DNA from: Halomonas dongshanensis
GTDB taxonomy: Bacteria; Pseudomonadota; Gammaproteobacteria; Pseudomonadales; Halomonadaceae
Reading direction: 5' to 3'
NCBI RefSeq assembly: GCF_024790395.1
Contig: NZ_JAJISC010000004.1
Location: 1 to 64,000, forward strand
DNA length: 64,000 nucleotides
Part shown: piece after piece, positions 36,852 through 46,398 of the stretch
Numbering within the stretch: the stretch's first letter is position 1
How the letters are laid out: the number at the start of each line of letters is the position of its first letter
Notes under the pieces: generated by a model
Told to the model about the DNA's origin: nothing
The model's input: the letters and a program-made list of their open reading frames with translations, nothing else
Database searches by the model: none
Translations under genes and position numbers: made by a program

Positions 36852-39271
36852 CCTTTATTGCCCGGCTTGCGCGACCCCCGACGAGTACGCCGTGGCCCAC
36901 GGCGCGGCCCCTTGTGCTCGCTACCGCCCTTGCCGTCCGCCCTCTTACCCTCAACGCTTGGAGCGTGACCCGCGCTGCTGGCGCCTTGGCTCTCCGAGGG
37001 GCGCTTGCGCGGCTGGCGGCGCGGGCGCGGCTTGTCGTCAGCGAGATGGAAGTCGATCTTACGCTCGTCCATATCGACCCGCGCCACCTGCACGCTGAGA
37101 CCGTCGCCCAAACGATAGGTGGTCCCGGTACGCTCACCCTTGAGGCGATGCTTTTCAGCTTCGTAATAGTAGTAGTCAGAGGGCAGCGACGTTACGTGCA
37201 CGAGCCCCTCGACGAAGAACTCATCGAGGCGCACGAAGAGCCCGAACTGGGTGACCGAGGCGATGGAACCATCGAACGTCTCGCCCAGCTTGTCGGACAT
37301 GAACTCGCACTTGAGCCAGCTTTCGACGTCGCGGGTGGCGTCGTCGGCGCGGCGCTCGGTCATCGAGCAGTGCTCACCCAGCTCGACCATCTGCTCGAAG
37401 GTGTACGGGCACCATTTGCTCGGCGCCTCGACGGGTCCGCCCTCTACCCGCAGCACGGTATTGGTTTGGCGCGGGCCACGAATCACCGAGCGAATGGCGC
37501 GGTGCACCAGCAGGTCGGGATAGCGGCGAATGGGCGAAGTAAAGTGCGCGTAGGCCGGGTAGGCCAAGCCGAAGTGACCCTCATTCTGCGGCGAGTAGAC
37601 CGCTTGGTTCATCGAGCGCAGCATCACCGTTTGGATGATGTCGGCATCCGGACGGTCGATGATAGCCTCGCGCAGCACCTGATAGTCCTGCGGCGTGGGT
37701 GAATCACCGCCGCCCACGGAGAGCCCAAGCTCATTGAGGAACAGCCGCAGCTTATCCAGGCGCTCGGCGGAGGGCTTTTCGTGAATACGGTAGAGGGCGG
37801 GCAAATCGTGCTTGTCGAGAAAGCGTGCCGTCGCCACGTTGGCGGCCAGCATGCACTCCTCGATCAGCTTGTGCGCATCGTTACGGCTGCGCGGCACGAT
37901 CTTCTCGATCTTACGCTCGTCGTTGAAAACGATGGCGGTTTCGGTGGTGTCGAAATCGATCGCTCCGCGCTCTTCACGCGCCTGGCGCAGCAGCTTGTAG
38001 AGCTCGTGAAGCTCTTTGAGCGGCTTGACCAAGGCGCTGTGCTCACGGCGCAGCGCTTCGCCCTCTTCGCTCTGCTCGTCGAGCATCGCCGCGACCTTGT
38101 TGTAGGTCAGCCGCGCATGCGAGTTCATCACCGCCTCGTAGAAGCGGTAACGGCTGATGGCGCCGGTCTTGGAGATGTTCATCTCGCAGACCATCACCAA
38201 GCGATCGACGTGCGGGTTCAGCGAACAGAGCCCGTTGGAGAGCAGCTCCGGCAGCATGGGCACGACTTGGCCGGGGAAGTAGACCGAGTTGCCGCGCGTG
38301 CGCGCCTCATCATCGAGCGCCGAGCCCAGGCGCACGTAGTGGGAAACGTCGGCAATCGCGACGACCAGCTTCCAGCTACCGGACTTGGTCTTCCAGGCGC
38401 AGACGGCGTCGTCGAAGTCCTTGGCGGTTTCATCGTCGATGGTCACCAGCGGCATGTCGCGCAGATCGACCCGATGCTGCTTGTCGGCCTCTTTCACCTC
38501 GGCCGACATACCCGCAATCTGATCGAGCACCTCGGGCGGGAACTCGGCGGGAATGTCGTAGCTGCGGATGGCAATGTCGATCTCCATACCGGGGTCCATG
38601 CGCTCGCCCAGCACCTCGACCACTTCACCCACCGGCTGCACGCGTGTGGCGGGCTGCTGAGTGATTCGCGCGGAAACCACTTGACCATCCTTGGCGCCTG
38701 CGCAGGCGCTATGCGGAATGATGATCTCCTGGGTGATGCGCGGATTCTCGGGAATCAGAATGCCGAACTCGGGCGTATTGCTACGGTAAACGCCGACGAT
38801 AGTTTCGGTGTTGCGCCCAATCACCTCGACGATGGTCGCCTCGTCGCGGCCGCGGCGGTCAGTACCGCTGACCCGCACCAAAACGTGATCGCCATGAAAG
38901 ACGCGACGCATTTGGCGCGCGGGTAGAACCAAGTCGGGCTTTTTGCCGTCATCGCGCAGCACGAAGCCGAAACCATCACGATGGCCCAGCACTTTGCCCT
39001 TGATCAGATCAAGCTTGTTGACTAACGCGTAGGCGCCACGGCGGTCGCGCAGCACCTGGCCGTCGCGTTCCATGGCCGCCAAGCGGCGACGCACGGCTTC
39101 GTGGTGATCTTCGTCTTCGAGCCCGAGCATGCGACTCATGTTTTCGTGGGTAATGGGTTTGCCATAGGCTTCCAGCGCGCCTAACAGGTATTCGCGGCTG
39201 GGCGCTGGGTTATCGTACTTACCCGCCTCACGCTCGGCATGGGGATCATCTTTCAACGTCCAGTACTTCAT
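36848..39271 (-). CDS. rnr: Ribonuclease R
   Basis: 807 residues. N-terminal HTH (RNase R type), cold-shock domains (GKVLGHRDGFGFVLRDDGKK), RNB catalytic domain with DETAKDFDDAVCAW and acidic metal-binding residues, signature YAHFTSPIRRYPDLLVHRAI, then the S1 domain (GETFDGSIASVTQFGLFVRL) and a long basic tail rich in K, R, G and P. Processive 3'-5' exoribonuclease degrading structured RNA. AAGGA before the ATG. Confidence 0.97.
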   Translation of the reverse strand: MKYWTLKDDPHAEREAGKYDNPAPSREYLLGALEAYGKPITHENMSRMLGLEDEDHHEAVRRRLAAMERDGQVLRDRRGAYALVNKLDLIKGKVLGHRDGFGFVLRDDGKKPDLVLPARQMRRVFHGDHVLVRVSGTDRRGRDEATIVEVIGRNTETIVGVYRSNTPEFGILIPENPRITQEIIIPHSACAGAKDGQVVSARITQQPATRVQPVGEVVEVLGERMDPGMEIDIAIRSYDIPAEFPPEVLDQIAGMSAEVKEADKQHRVDLRDMPLVTIDDETAKDFDDAVCAWKTKSGSWKLVVAIADVSHYVRLGSALDDEARTRGNSVYFPGQVVPMLPELLSNGLCSLNPHVDRLVMVCEMNISKTGAISRYRFYEAVMNSHARLTYNKVAAMLDEQSEEGEALRREHSALVKPLKELHELYKLLRQAREERGAIDFDTTETAIVFNDERKIEKIVPRSRNDAHKLIEECMLAANVATARFLDKHDLPALYRIHEKPSAERLDKLRLFLNELGLSVGGGDSPTPQDYQVLREAIIDRPDADIIQTVMLRSMNQAVYSPQNEGHFGLAYPAYAHFTSPIRRYPDLLVHRAIRSVIRGPRQTNTVLRVEGGPVEAPSKWCPYTFEQMVELGEHCSMTERRADDATRDVESWLKCEFMSDKLGETFDGSIASVTQFGLFVRLDEFFVEGLVHVTSLPSDYYYYEAEKHRLKGERTGTTYRLGDGLSVQVARVDMDERKIDFHLADDKPRPRRQPRKRPSESQGASSAGHAPSVEGKRADGKGGSEHKGPRRGPRRTRRGSRKPGNKG

Positions 39272-39478
39272 GCTATCGGCATCCTTGAAGGCGTTTGCGG
39301 GAGGCAGTGAACTTGCGCTGACGCGAAGCGTCGCGGGCAGGAAACGTCAGCCATATAAAGGCTGGAAAAACTAAGGGGTTGTTTGTTCATGCTCGCAGTA
39401 TAGCGCCGCCTTCGCCGCGACCCAACCATCCAAGCGGCTTTTCGTCGCTCAAACGGCCAACGCCGCTGGCAAAAACGC

Positions 39479-39506
39479 TTGCATTTTCCAACGGCGCCAG
39501 TAATAT
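39479..39506 (+). promoter_or_regulatory. Promoter of the tRNA-Leu cluster
   Basis: TTGCAT (39479-39484) and TAATAT (39501-39506) with a 16-base spacer, ending 11 bases before the first tRNA. Sigma-70-like and followed by a GC-rich discriminator-like stretch (GCGCC) as in stable RNA promoters. Confidence 0.65.
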
Positions 39507-39517
39507 ATGCGCCACTT

Positions 39518-39604
39518 GCCCAGATGGCGGAATTGGTAGACGCGCTAGCTTCAGGTGCTAGTGTCCGTATGGACGTGGAGGTTCAAGTCCTCTTCTGGGC
39601 ACCA
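39518..39604 (+). tRNA. tRNA-Leu(CAG), copy 1
   Basis: 87 bases including encoded CCA. Acceptor GCCCAGA/TCTGGGC, D-arm with GGTAGA, anticodon stem CTAGC/GCTAG with loop TTCAGGT (anticodon CAG, decodes CUG), long variable arm as in class II tRNAs, and T-arm with GTTCAAGTC. Differs from copies 2 and 3 only at two positions that pair with each other in the acceptor stem. Confidence 0.98.
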
Positions 39605-39667
39605 TCGACGACCGCTCAATGCTGATTGACGACGATGGTGCCGAACGCAAGTGATTCGTGTGTATTC

Positions 39668-39754
39668 GCCCAGGTGGCGGAATTGGTAGACGCGCTAGCT
39701 TCAGGTGCTAGTGTCCGTATGGACGTGGAGGTTCAAGTCCTCTCCTGGGCACCA
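39668..39754 (+). tRNA. tRNA-Leu(CAG), copy 2
   Basis: 87 bases with CCA. Acceptor GCCCAGG/CCTGGGC, anticodon CAG, long variable arm. Identical to copy 3. Spacer of 63 bp after copy 1, so all three are probably one transcript processed into single tRNAs. Confidence 0.98.
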
Positions 39755-39801
39755 TACGAATACAGACGATAGCGGTACGTGAAAGAAAGAATGCATGATG
39801 C

Positions 39802-39888
39802 GCCCAGGTGGCGGAATTGGTAGACGCGCTAGCTTCAGGTGCTAGTGTCCGTATGGACGTGGAGGTTCAAGTCCTCTCCTGGGCACCA
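39802..39888 (+). tRNA. tRNA-Leu(CAG), copy 3
   Basis: 87 bases with CCA, sequence identical to copy 2, 47 bp downstream of it. CUG is likely the dominant Leu codon in this GC-rich genome, which fits the gene dosage. Confidence 0.98.
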
Positions 39889-40321
39889 CTCGATGGTCCC
39901 GTCCGCATCATGTTGCCTCCCTTCTTCTTGCAACACTCTCTTTGTAAGCCTTTCCCACGCATTTTTCGATATCGCCTTTTTGGCGCTATTGGCGTTAGCT
40001 ATTTTTCATTTCCGCGAGTCCTGTCTAGGGCCTGCGCCATAGCGTCTGCGCCAATGCGTCAAAAGCATGCGCACCGCCCGCCTGACGCCGTCTGCTAGCC
40101 CGCCCCTCTCTCCATGCTCTGTACTGGCCAGCCCAGTGAAAGCCAGGGCCTGAATAGCTAGGCGCATGCGTTTAGCGCATACCCCCATTCGTACTCGTCG
40201 TTTCAACTCAGGCGTGCTAAAGCGTTAGGTTGTAGGGCCATGATGAAAATGCATGGCGCGACGCGATCTTATAGCGCGCCCCAGATATAACGACACATAA
40301 CGATAAAGGGAGGACGATCGA
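39889..40321. other. 433-bp gap between tRNA-Leu genes and the BCCT gene
   Basis: No convincing gene, repeat or terminator. Short frames on both strands lack ribosome binding sites and recognisable products. A small CGCC-TTTTT-GGCG element near 39970 could be a weak terminator for the tRNAs. The last bases hold AGGGAGGACG, the ribosome binding site of the BCCT gene. Confidence 0.5.
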
Positions 40322-41896
40322 ATGCGGACATCGCTTCGACCACTGGTCTTTTGGCCCACGTTTCTCGTACTGCTTGCCGCCGTGGTGGCAAGCTACGTCG
40401 ATTTGGATGCCTTTCTCGCCGCTGCAACAGCGCTCAATCAGACGATCCTAACGCATTTCTCTTGGCTATTTAGCCTGGGAAGCCTTTACCTTCTGGTATT
40501 GGCCGTCATCGTCTACTTCTCGCCGCTCGGGCACATTCGTATTGGTGGCAAAGATGCCACACCGCTGCTATCACCGCTGCGCTGGTTCGCCATTACGCTG
40601 TGCACCACACTCGCCGTTGGCGTGCTGTTCTGGACTACCGCCGAGCCGCTCTATCACTTCATGAGCCCACCAAAATCCAGCGGCCTAGAGGCGGGATCGA
40701 GCGAGGCCATGGTATTTGCCATGTCCACCATGTTTTTGCACTGGACCTTCACGCCCTACGCCATCTATGCCGTACCGGCGCTAATTTTCGCCCTGGCGTT
40801 CTACAACCTGCGCCTACGTTTTTCGATCTCGAGCATGCTGGAACCGCTGTTCGGCTCAGGTATCAAGCGCTTTGCCGGACTGATCGACGCGGTCTCACTC
40901 TATGCGCTGGTGGCGGGCATGGCCTCTTCGCTCGGCACCGGCGCGCTAACGCTTGCAGGTGGCGTCAATCAGTACATCGGCGGTGAGACCTCCCCTTTGC
41001 GACTGGGCATCATCGTTGCCATCATCGTCACCACCTTCGTCATTTCGGCCGCTAGCGGCCTACAAAAGGGCATCGCTCGCTTTTCGTCACTCAACGCCAT
41101 ACTGCTGTTGATACTGGGCATTTTCGCCTTCGTCGCCGGACCGACGATCTTCAGCCTGGCGCTTGGCGTCGAGTCGTTTGGCGTTTTCCTCGATGGCTTT
41201 TTCACCAAAAGCCTGTTCACCGGTGCCGCTGGCGAAGACCAGTGGCCGCAGTGGTGGTCGATCTTCTACTGGGCCGTGTGGTTTTCGTGGGCCCCCATGG
41301 CAGCGCTGTTTCTGGGCAAGATCTCGCGTGGCTATAGCGTGCGCGCCTTCCTGCGCGTCAACCTCCTCTACCCCGCGCTTTTCGCCAGCATCTGGATCGT
41401 GATCTTTTCCGGCACGGCGCTTTACTATCAGGCCCACACCGGGGTCGATCTGTATGCCACGCTCAACGAGCGCGGTGTGGAAAACGTCCTCTATGCGCTG
41501 TTCGGCGAACTGCCGCTCTCGGGACTCTGGATTCCGGTGCTGCTGTTCATCGCCTACATCTCCTACGTCACCGCCGCCGACTCTCAAACCGACGCTATTG
41601 GCAACCTTTGTACGCGTGGACTAACGGCCGACTCCGACCTCAACGCGGGCCTCACCATGAAAGTGATCTGGGGCGTCATCGTCGGCATCGTCGCTTGGGT
41701 CATGGTCAGCTTCGTCGGGCTCGACGGGGTCAAGATGCTCTCCAATCTGGGCGGCTTACCGGCCTTGGTCATCGTGCTCTTGGCCACGGGCTCGCTTTGG
41801 GCATGGCTCAAGCATCCCGAGCGTCTTGAGGCGCCCTCCGCATCATCATCTACCCCCTCTTCGTCTACCTCCACCGGCAATAAGCGACTGTCATGA
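40322..41896 (+). CDS. BCCT family betaine/carnitine/choline-type transporter
   Basis: 524 residues with about twelve membrane helices. BCCT hallmarks: LAVGVLFWTTAEPLYHFMSP, MFLHWTFTPYAIYAVPALIF, SAASGLQKGIARFSSLNAIL, QWWSIFYWAVWFSWAPMAAL and FIAYISYVTAADSQTDAIGN. Short N- and C-termini, without the long osmosensory tail of BetP. Na+- or H+-coupled uptake of a quaternary amine or related compound. The stop overlaps the start of the hydrolase gene (ATGA), pointing to joint function in substrate use rather than plain osmoprotection. Confidence 0.9.
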   Translation: MRTSLRPLVFWPTFLVLLAAVVASYVDLDAFLAAATALNQTILTHFSWLFSLGSLYLLVLAVIVYFSPLGHIRIGGKDATPLLSPLRWFAITLCTTLAVGVLFWTTAEPLYHFMSPPKSSGLEAGSSEAMVFAMSTMFLHWTFTPYAIYAVPALIFALAFYNLRLRFSISSMLEPLFGSGIKRFAGLIDAVSLYALVAGMASSLGTGALTLAGGVNQYIGGETSPLRLGIIVAIIVTTFVISAASGLQKGIARFSSLNAILLLILGIFAFVAGPTIFSLALGVESFGVFLDGFFTKSLFTGAAGEDQWPQWWSIFYWAVWFSWAPMAALFLGKISRGYSVRAFLRVNLLYPALFASIWIVIFSGTALYYQAHTGVDLYATLNERGVENVLYALFGELPLSGLWIPVLLFIAYISYVTAADSQTDAIGNLCTRGLTADSDLNAGLTMKVIWGVIVGIVAWVMVSFVGLDGVKMLSNLGGLPALVIVLLATGSLWAWLKHPERLEAPSASSSTPSSSTSTGNKRLS

Positions 41897-43923
41897 AGAT
41901 CAAACAGGATTTCCCCCATCGCACCCGCGAAATAGAGAATCTCTGGATTCCGTTGGCGGATGGCACGCGCCTGGCCGCTCGGGTCTGGCTGCCCGTCGAT
42001 GCCGAGGACAACCCGGTTCCCGCCATTCTCGAATACCTGCCTTACCGCAAGCGCGACGGCACCGCGGTGCGCGACGAGCTGACCCACCCCTACTTTGCCG
42101 GGCACGGCTACGCCTGCATCCGGGTCGACATGCGCGGCAACGGTGAATCCGACGGCTTGATGGAGGACGAGTACGCGCCACAAGAGCAGGCCGACGCCCT
42201 GGAAGTGATCGACTGGATCGCTCGCCAGCCCTGGTGCAATGGCAATCTCGGGATGATGGGCATCTCCTGGGGCGGCTTCAACGGCCTGCAGCTCGCCGCC
42301 CTACGCCCAGAACCGCTCAAAGCCATCATCACGCTCTGCTCGACGGATGATCGCTACGCCGACGACGTTCACTTCAAAGGCGGTAACATGCTACTGGAGA
42401 ACCTGGGCTGGGCGGCCACCATGCTGAGCTTTTCGGCGGCTCCTCCCGACCCTGCGCTGGTCGGCGGGCGTTGGCGCGACATGTGGCTCAAGCGCTTGGA
42501 CGAGATGCCGCTGCTGGCCGACAAATGGATCACCCATCAGCATCGCGACGCCTACTGGCAGCATGGCTCGATCTGCGAGAATTACGCCGACATCGAGGCG
42601 GCGGTGTATATGATCAGCGGCTGGGGCGACTCCTACACCAACTCGATTCCGCGCATGATGGAGCATTTGACGTGCCCCAAAAAAGCCCTGCTCGGCCCGT
42701 GGATGCACAAGTACCCGCACTTTGCCCTACCCGACCCGGCGATCGGCTTTTTGCAGGAGGCGCTGCGCTGGTGGGACTACTGGCTCAAGGGTGTGGAAAC
42801 CGGCGTCATGGACGAACCCGCCTGCACGTTTTACCTCCAGGACGGCGTTCCGCCTGCGCCCAAGTACCTCGAACGTCCTGGCCAGTGGGTGCACACACAA
42901 AGCTGGCCCGCCCCGCACGATGAGGTCGAGCCGCTCACGCTGCTTTTGGGTGACGCAGGCCTGGGTACCACGACGCCGCTTAGCGAGGACAAGCTGATCG
43001 CCTCGCCGCTGACCACCGGCGCTCACCAGGGAGAGTACATCCCGCTTTGGTTCGGCGCCGACTTCCCGCCCGATCAGCGCCGAGACGACGCGCTGTCGCT
43101 GACCTTCGACTCGGCGCCGTACGCTGAAGGCATCGACATTCTCGGCCAGCCAACGCTGACGCTGCGCCTCTCCAGCGCCGAAGCCTGCGGTCAGCTTCAT
43201 GCGCGCCTGTGCGATGTCGCGCCCAACGGCGAGAGCGCTCTGATCACCTATGGCACGCTCAACCTCAACCTGCGCGACGACCCTAGCACCATCACGCCGC
43301 CAGTGCCGGGTGAAGCGTTCGACGTGCGCCTTGAGATGGATCTTATCGGCTACCGGCTGCCGAAGGGCCACCGCCTGCGTGTGGCGCTCTCAAGCGCCAG
43401 CTTCCCGCTGGTATGGTCGCCCAAGCGCCGCGCCGATTTGACCCTCAAGGCGGGCGCTCCCACGCTCGAGCTTCCTCACGCCAAGGCCGCCTACGTGCCG
43501 ATGCCGTTCGAGACGCCAGAGAGTGCTACACCGTGCCGCGTGAAGACGCAGCGCAGCGGCCACCCCAAACGCACCCTGAGCGAGGACGTGGGCAGCGGCG
43601 AGGTGAGCGTGATCGTCGAAGACGACATGGGCGACGTTCAATTCCTCGACCACGGTCTGCAAGTGGAGCAGTACGCCAAGGAGGTGTACACCAGCCATCC
43701 CGATGACGCCTCGCGCACCCGTGCCGACATCGAGTGGGTGTACCGTGCCCGCCGTGAAGGCGACGAGGGCGCGTTTTCAGTACGCGTGGTGAGTCGCTAC
43801 CACCTGCACTGCGACGAGCAGACGTTCTACCTCAGCGCGGAGCAGCTGGCCTACGAAGCTGACAGCGATGACACCGTGAGCCACAAGCGCTGGGAACGCG
43901 AGATCCCCCGCACGGCGGTGTGA
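41893..43923 (+). CDS. CocE/NonD family hydrolase (X-Pro dipeptidyl-peptidase S15-like)
   Basis: 676 residues. An N-terminal alpha/beta hydrolase has RENLWIPLADGTRLAARVWL-type entry (read as IENLWIPLADGTRLAARVWL), RVDMRGNGESDG and the nucleophile elbow GMMGISWGGFNGLQLAAL (Ser in GISWGG). The acid/His region is near LLGPWMHKYPHFALPDPAIG. The C-terminal PepX_C-type jelly roll (about 350-560) is followed by about 110 extra residues, longer than typical CocE. Family members hydrolyse esters or amides. Coupled to the BCCT transporter, so its substrate is probably the imported compound. Confidence 0.88.
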   Translation: MKIKQDFPHRTREIENLWIPLADGTRLAARVWLPVDAEDNPVPAILEYLPYRKRDGTAVRDELTHPYFAGHGYACIRVDMRGNGESDGLMEDEYAPQEQADALEVIDWIARQPWCNGNLGMMGISWGGFNGLQLAALRPEPLKAIITLCSTDDRYADDVHFKGGNMLLENLGWAATMLSFSAAPPDPALVGGRWRDMWLKRLDEMPLLADKWITHQHRDAYWQHGSICENYADIEAAVYMISGWGDSYTNSIPRMMEHLTCPKKALLGPWMHKYPHFALPDPAIGFLQEALRWWDYWLKGVETGVMDEPACTFYLQDGVPPAPKYLERPGQWVHTQSWPAPHDEVEPLTLLLGDAGLGTTTPLSEDKLIASPLTTGAHQGEYIPLWFGADFPPDQRRDDALSLTFDSAPYAEGIDILGQPTLTLRLSSAEACGQLHARLCDVAPNGESALITYGTLNLNLRDDPSTITPPVPGEAFDVRLEMDLIGYRLPKGHRLRVALSSASFPLVWSPKRRADLTLKAGAPTLELPHAKAAYVPMPFETPESATPCRVKTQRSGHPKRTLSEDVGSGEVSVIVEDDMGDVQFLDHGLQVEQYAKEVYTSHPDDASRTRADIEWVYRARREGDEGAFSVRVVSRYHLHCDEQTFYLSAEQLAYEADSDDTVSHKRWEREIPRTAV

Positions 43924-43930
43924 CATGACG

Positions 43931-43951
43931 GCCGGGCAGCTGCTGCCCGGC
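43931..43951. repeat. 9-bp inverted repeat between hydrolase and LysR genes
   Basis: GCCGGGCAG/CTGCCCGGC around a CTG centre, seven bases after the hydrolase stop. No T-run, so either a weak terminator or a regulatory site ahead of the LysR gene at 43997. Confidence 0.5.
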
Positions 43952-43996
43952 AGTGATATGCTGGGCGCTTGTTCCTCGGGATCGAGACCCGCGCCC

Positions 43997-44905
43997 ATGC
44001 GTGACGCCTTACCGCCGCTCTCCTGCCTGCGCGCCTTCGAGGCGGCAGCGCGCTACTGCAGCTTCACTCAGGCTGGCAGCGAGCTGAACCTGTCGCAAAG
44101 CGCCGTGAGCCGTCAGATAAAGCGCCTGGAGCACGATCTTGGGCGTTTGCTGTTCGAGCGCCACCCCGAGGGGATGCGCCTCACCCCGACCGGTGAGCGC
44201 TACTTTCGCGTCGTTCAGCGCCTGCTGCGCGATTTGGCCGATGAAACCGCGCGCCTAAGACGCCGCAGCGACGACCGTCAGCTAACGCTCGCATCGAGCC
44301 CCACCATCGCCTCCATTTGGCTCGCGCGCCAACTGCCCGCCTTTCAGCGGGCGCATCCGCACCTCGAAATTCGTATCCTCACTGTCGAAGACCCGCACCG
44401 TCTCGATCTTGCGGAGTTCGATCTGGGCATCTACTACCACGTTCCCGGCGAAGTCGACCCGCCGGATCTTGACGCCGAACCCATCTTCGCGCAGGAAACC
44501 GTTGGCGCCGTCTGCAGCCCTGCTTACCTCGAACGCCACGGCCGCCCCATTACGCCCGAAGCGCTATTGACCGAGCATACGTTGATGGTGGTGGAGGATC
44601 ACTACCACGACTGGCTGACGTGGGAGATCTGGTTTCGTGACCAAGGGCTTGCCTGGCACCCACCCCACCACGCGCTACGCGCCAACAGCTTTCAGCTATT
44701 GATGAACGCCACGCTCGCGGGCCAAGGGGTCACGCTTGGCTGGATGCGCCTGCTCGAGGCCGAGTTCGAGCAAGGTAACTTGGTTCAGGCGCTGCCGCTA
44801 ACGCTGCCCAGCCGCGGGCGGCTCTCGTTGTTCACGCCTCAGCATCGCCACCTAACCGAGCCAATGAAGGCGTTCTATCAGTGGGTGCTGGGGCGTGCGA
44901 ACTGA
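43997..44905 (+). CDS. LysR family transcriptional regulator (GcvA-like)
   Basis: 302 residues from ATG 43997. The longer frame to 43925 adds 24 residues over the hairpin region and is less likely. N-terminal HTH LSCLRAFEAAARYCSFTQAG, SELNLSQSAVSRQIKRLEHD; the LPPLSCLRAFEAAAR beginning is typical of the GcvA branch. A periplasmic-binding-protein-like effector domain follows. Same strand and directly behind the BCCT-hydrolase pair, so it is the likely regulator of those genes. Confidence 0.88.
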   Translation: MRDALPPLSCLRAFEAAARYCSFTQAGSELNLSQSAVSRQIKRLEHDLGRLLFERHPEGMRLTPTGERYFRVVQRLLRDLADETARLRRRSDDRQLTLASSPTIASIWLARQLPAFQRAHPHLEIRILTVEDPHRLDLAEFDLGIYYHVPGEVDPPDLDAEPIFAQETVGAVCSPAYLERHGRPITPEALLTEHTLMVVEDHYHDWLTWEIWFRDQGLAWHPPHHALRANSFQLLMNATLAGQGVTLGWMRLLEAEFEQGNLVQALPLTLPSRGRLSLFTPQHRHLTEPMKAFYQWVLGRAN

Positions 44906-44926
44906 GCGTTAGGCGCGGACTAAGCG

Positions 44927-45790
44927 TTACTGAAAACGTCCGGGGCGTTTCGATACCGCCTCCAGCGCCCAGCCCTGAGTGCGCACTTCGCCCTCCAGCA
45001 CCGCCGCCTGCTCATCGCTCAAGTTGGGGAAGAAGTTGAGCCCGGTACGCGCTTCGATTTCGTCGATGCTGACGAGGTAATCGGCCAATGGCTCGTTGCC
45101 GCGCACGTCCTGGGGCATGATGAAGGCAATCGCTAAGGGCGCCTCTTCGTGGGGGGCAACGATGATCTTGAAAAAAGCTTCGGGCACCTCGACGAAGCCT
45201 ACGCGATTGAAGACGTTATCCATGAAGTGCTCGGGAAAGATGGGCCCGGTGATCACTTGAAGATGACCAAAACGCGGTGCGAAATCATCCATCACCGCCT
45301 GTTCCAAGCGCTGCCACAGCTGACGGTTCAGGTTGGGCCGCTGTGGTGTCATGTTGCTCATTTGAAAGGTATCGAGCTGAGCGCGGCGCCCATGGACGGC
45401 GGCAATGGCGTAGTTGGGTGCCATATGACCGCGATCAAAGCCGCTTCCCAGGTAGCTATCCGGCGTGATCGGCCAGAGCGTGCGCCAGTCGGATTGAAAG
45501 TTGGGCCGCGGGCCAATCCGAGTATCCTCGGGCACTGGCTCGAGCTGATAGCTAACCCAGAGCGGATTGACGCGCACGTCCGACCAGCCCACCAAGAAGC
45601 CGTCGTTACGCAGCACCCGATGGAAGGTCGTGGGATAAAGCTGCTCCCAGGTGGGCACGCCCATCCACACATAGGCGTCGCGGTACTGCCGCTCCTGAAA
45701 CTCCCAAAGCCCCGTCGCCACGACGACGAACAACAACGAGATCCCCAACCGCCGCCCTTGTCGGCGCCACCGTGACGTTACCCTTGCCAA
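44927..45790 (-). CDS. DNA/RNA non-specific endonuclease (NUC1 family)
   Basis: 287 residues. A membrane anchor or signal segment at about residues 15-29 (LGISLLFVVVATGLW), then the beta-beta-alpha-metal nuclease core with the active-site motif FDRGHMAPNYA (H122) and the metal-binding Asn region MSNMTPQRPNLNRQLWQRLE. Probably an exported or membrane-tethered nuclease for extracellular DNA. Convergent with the LysR gene. Confidence 0.9.
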   Translation of the reverse strand: MARVTSRWRRQGRRLGISLLFVVVATGLWEFQERQYRDAYVWMGVPTWEQLYPTTFHRVLRNDGFLVGWSDVRVNPLWVSYQLEPVPEDTRIGPRPNFQSDWRTLWPITPDSYLGSGFDRGHMAPNYAIAAVHGRRAQLDTFQMSNMTPQRPNLNRQLWQRLEQAVMDDFAPRFGHLQVITGPIFPEHFMDNVFNRVGFVEVPEAFFKIIVAPHEEAPLAIAFIMPQDVRGNEPLADYLVSIDEIEARTGLNFFPNLSDEQAAVLEGEVRTQGWALEAVSKRPGRFQ

Positions 45791-45876
45791 CCGCCCTTCC
45801 CCTATTTTGCATTTTGATAGTTTTACGTTGCGACCGCGCTCACCGTCCCCAGGTCATACGCGGCGAAGAGCGTCTA

Positions 45877-46158
45877 TCAAGATTCCCAACCGAGCGAGAA
45901 CATGGTTTCCAGGTCGTGGCGTGAATGCACTTGGAGGGCGTTGAGGGTTTCGGTGTCGCTGATGCCCTCGACGGCGTTCAAGCGCTCGGTGACAAGCTCG
46001 GCCAGGCCTTCGAAATCGCGCGTGCGGGCGATGGCGACCAGGTCGTAGCGACCGCAGGTTGAGAACACTTCGCTGATGCCCTCGACGTCCGCCAGACGCT
46101 CGGCGACCGATTTGACCTGACCCTTTTCGGTGTTGATGAGGATAACGGCGTTCTGCAT
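45877..46158 (-). CDS. Stand-alone Lrp/AsnC ligand-binding (RAM) domain protein
   Basis: 93 residues from ATG 46158 (GGGAGG upstream). It consists only of the RAM effector fold: AVILINTEKGQVKSVAERLA, EVFSTCGRYDLVAIARTRDF, VTERLNAVEGISDTETLNAL. There is no HTH, so it cannot bind DNA alone. It may sense amino acids or modulate full-length Lrp paralogues. Divergent from the HiPIP gene. Confidence 0.9.
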   Translation of the reverse strand: MQNAVILINTEKGQVKSVAERLADVEGISEVFSTCGRYDLVAIARTRDFEGLAELVTERLNAVEGISDTETLNALQVHSRHDLETMFSLGWES

Positions 46159-46398
46159 GAAGCCTCCCGGCAAAAAAATGCGTTGGGACCGTCGAACGCA
46201 GCGCGCCTAACGACGATCCAAGTCGCCATGAGTATATCAGGGCGTGCTGGCGGCGTGGTCAAATGTCGCGACGCCGTGCAGCCAATAGCGCCCCCCGAGG
46301 GGATCGGCTAGCATGGCTTCGCATACGCACGACCTAGAGGTGGCCCACCACCCCGTTTTGCCGTGACGCACTTCCCCTCGTATCAACAAGGAGATTCC

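Noticed and set aside
39518..39888. Tandem 87-bp direct repeats as a mobile or CRISPR-like array
   Set aside because: They fold as three tRNA-Leu genes with encoded CCA.
40006..40206. 66-codon minus-strand frame between tRNA and BCCT genes
   Set aside because: Arginine-rich, no ribosome binding site, typical chance frame in GC-rich DNA.
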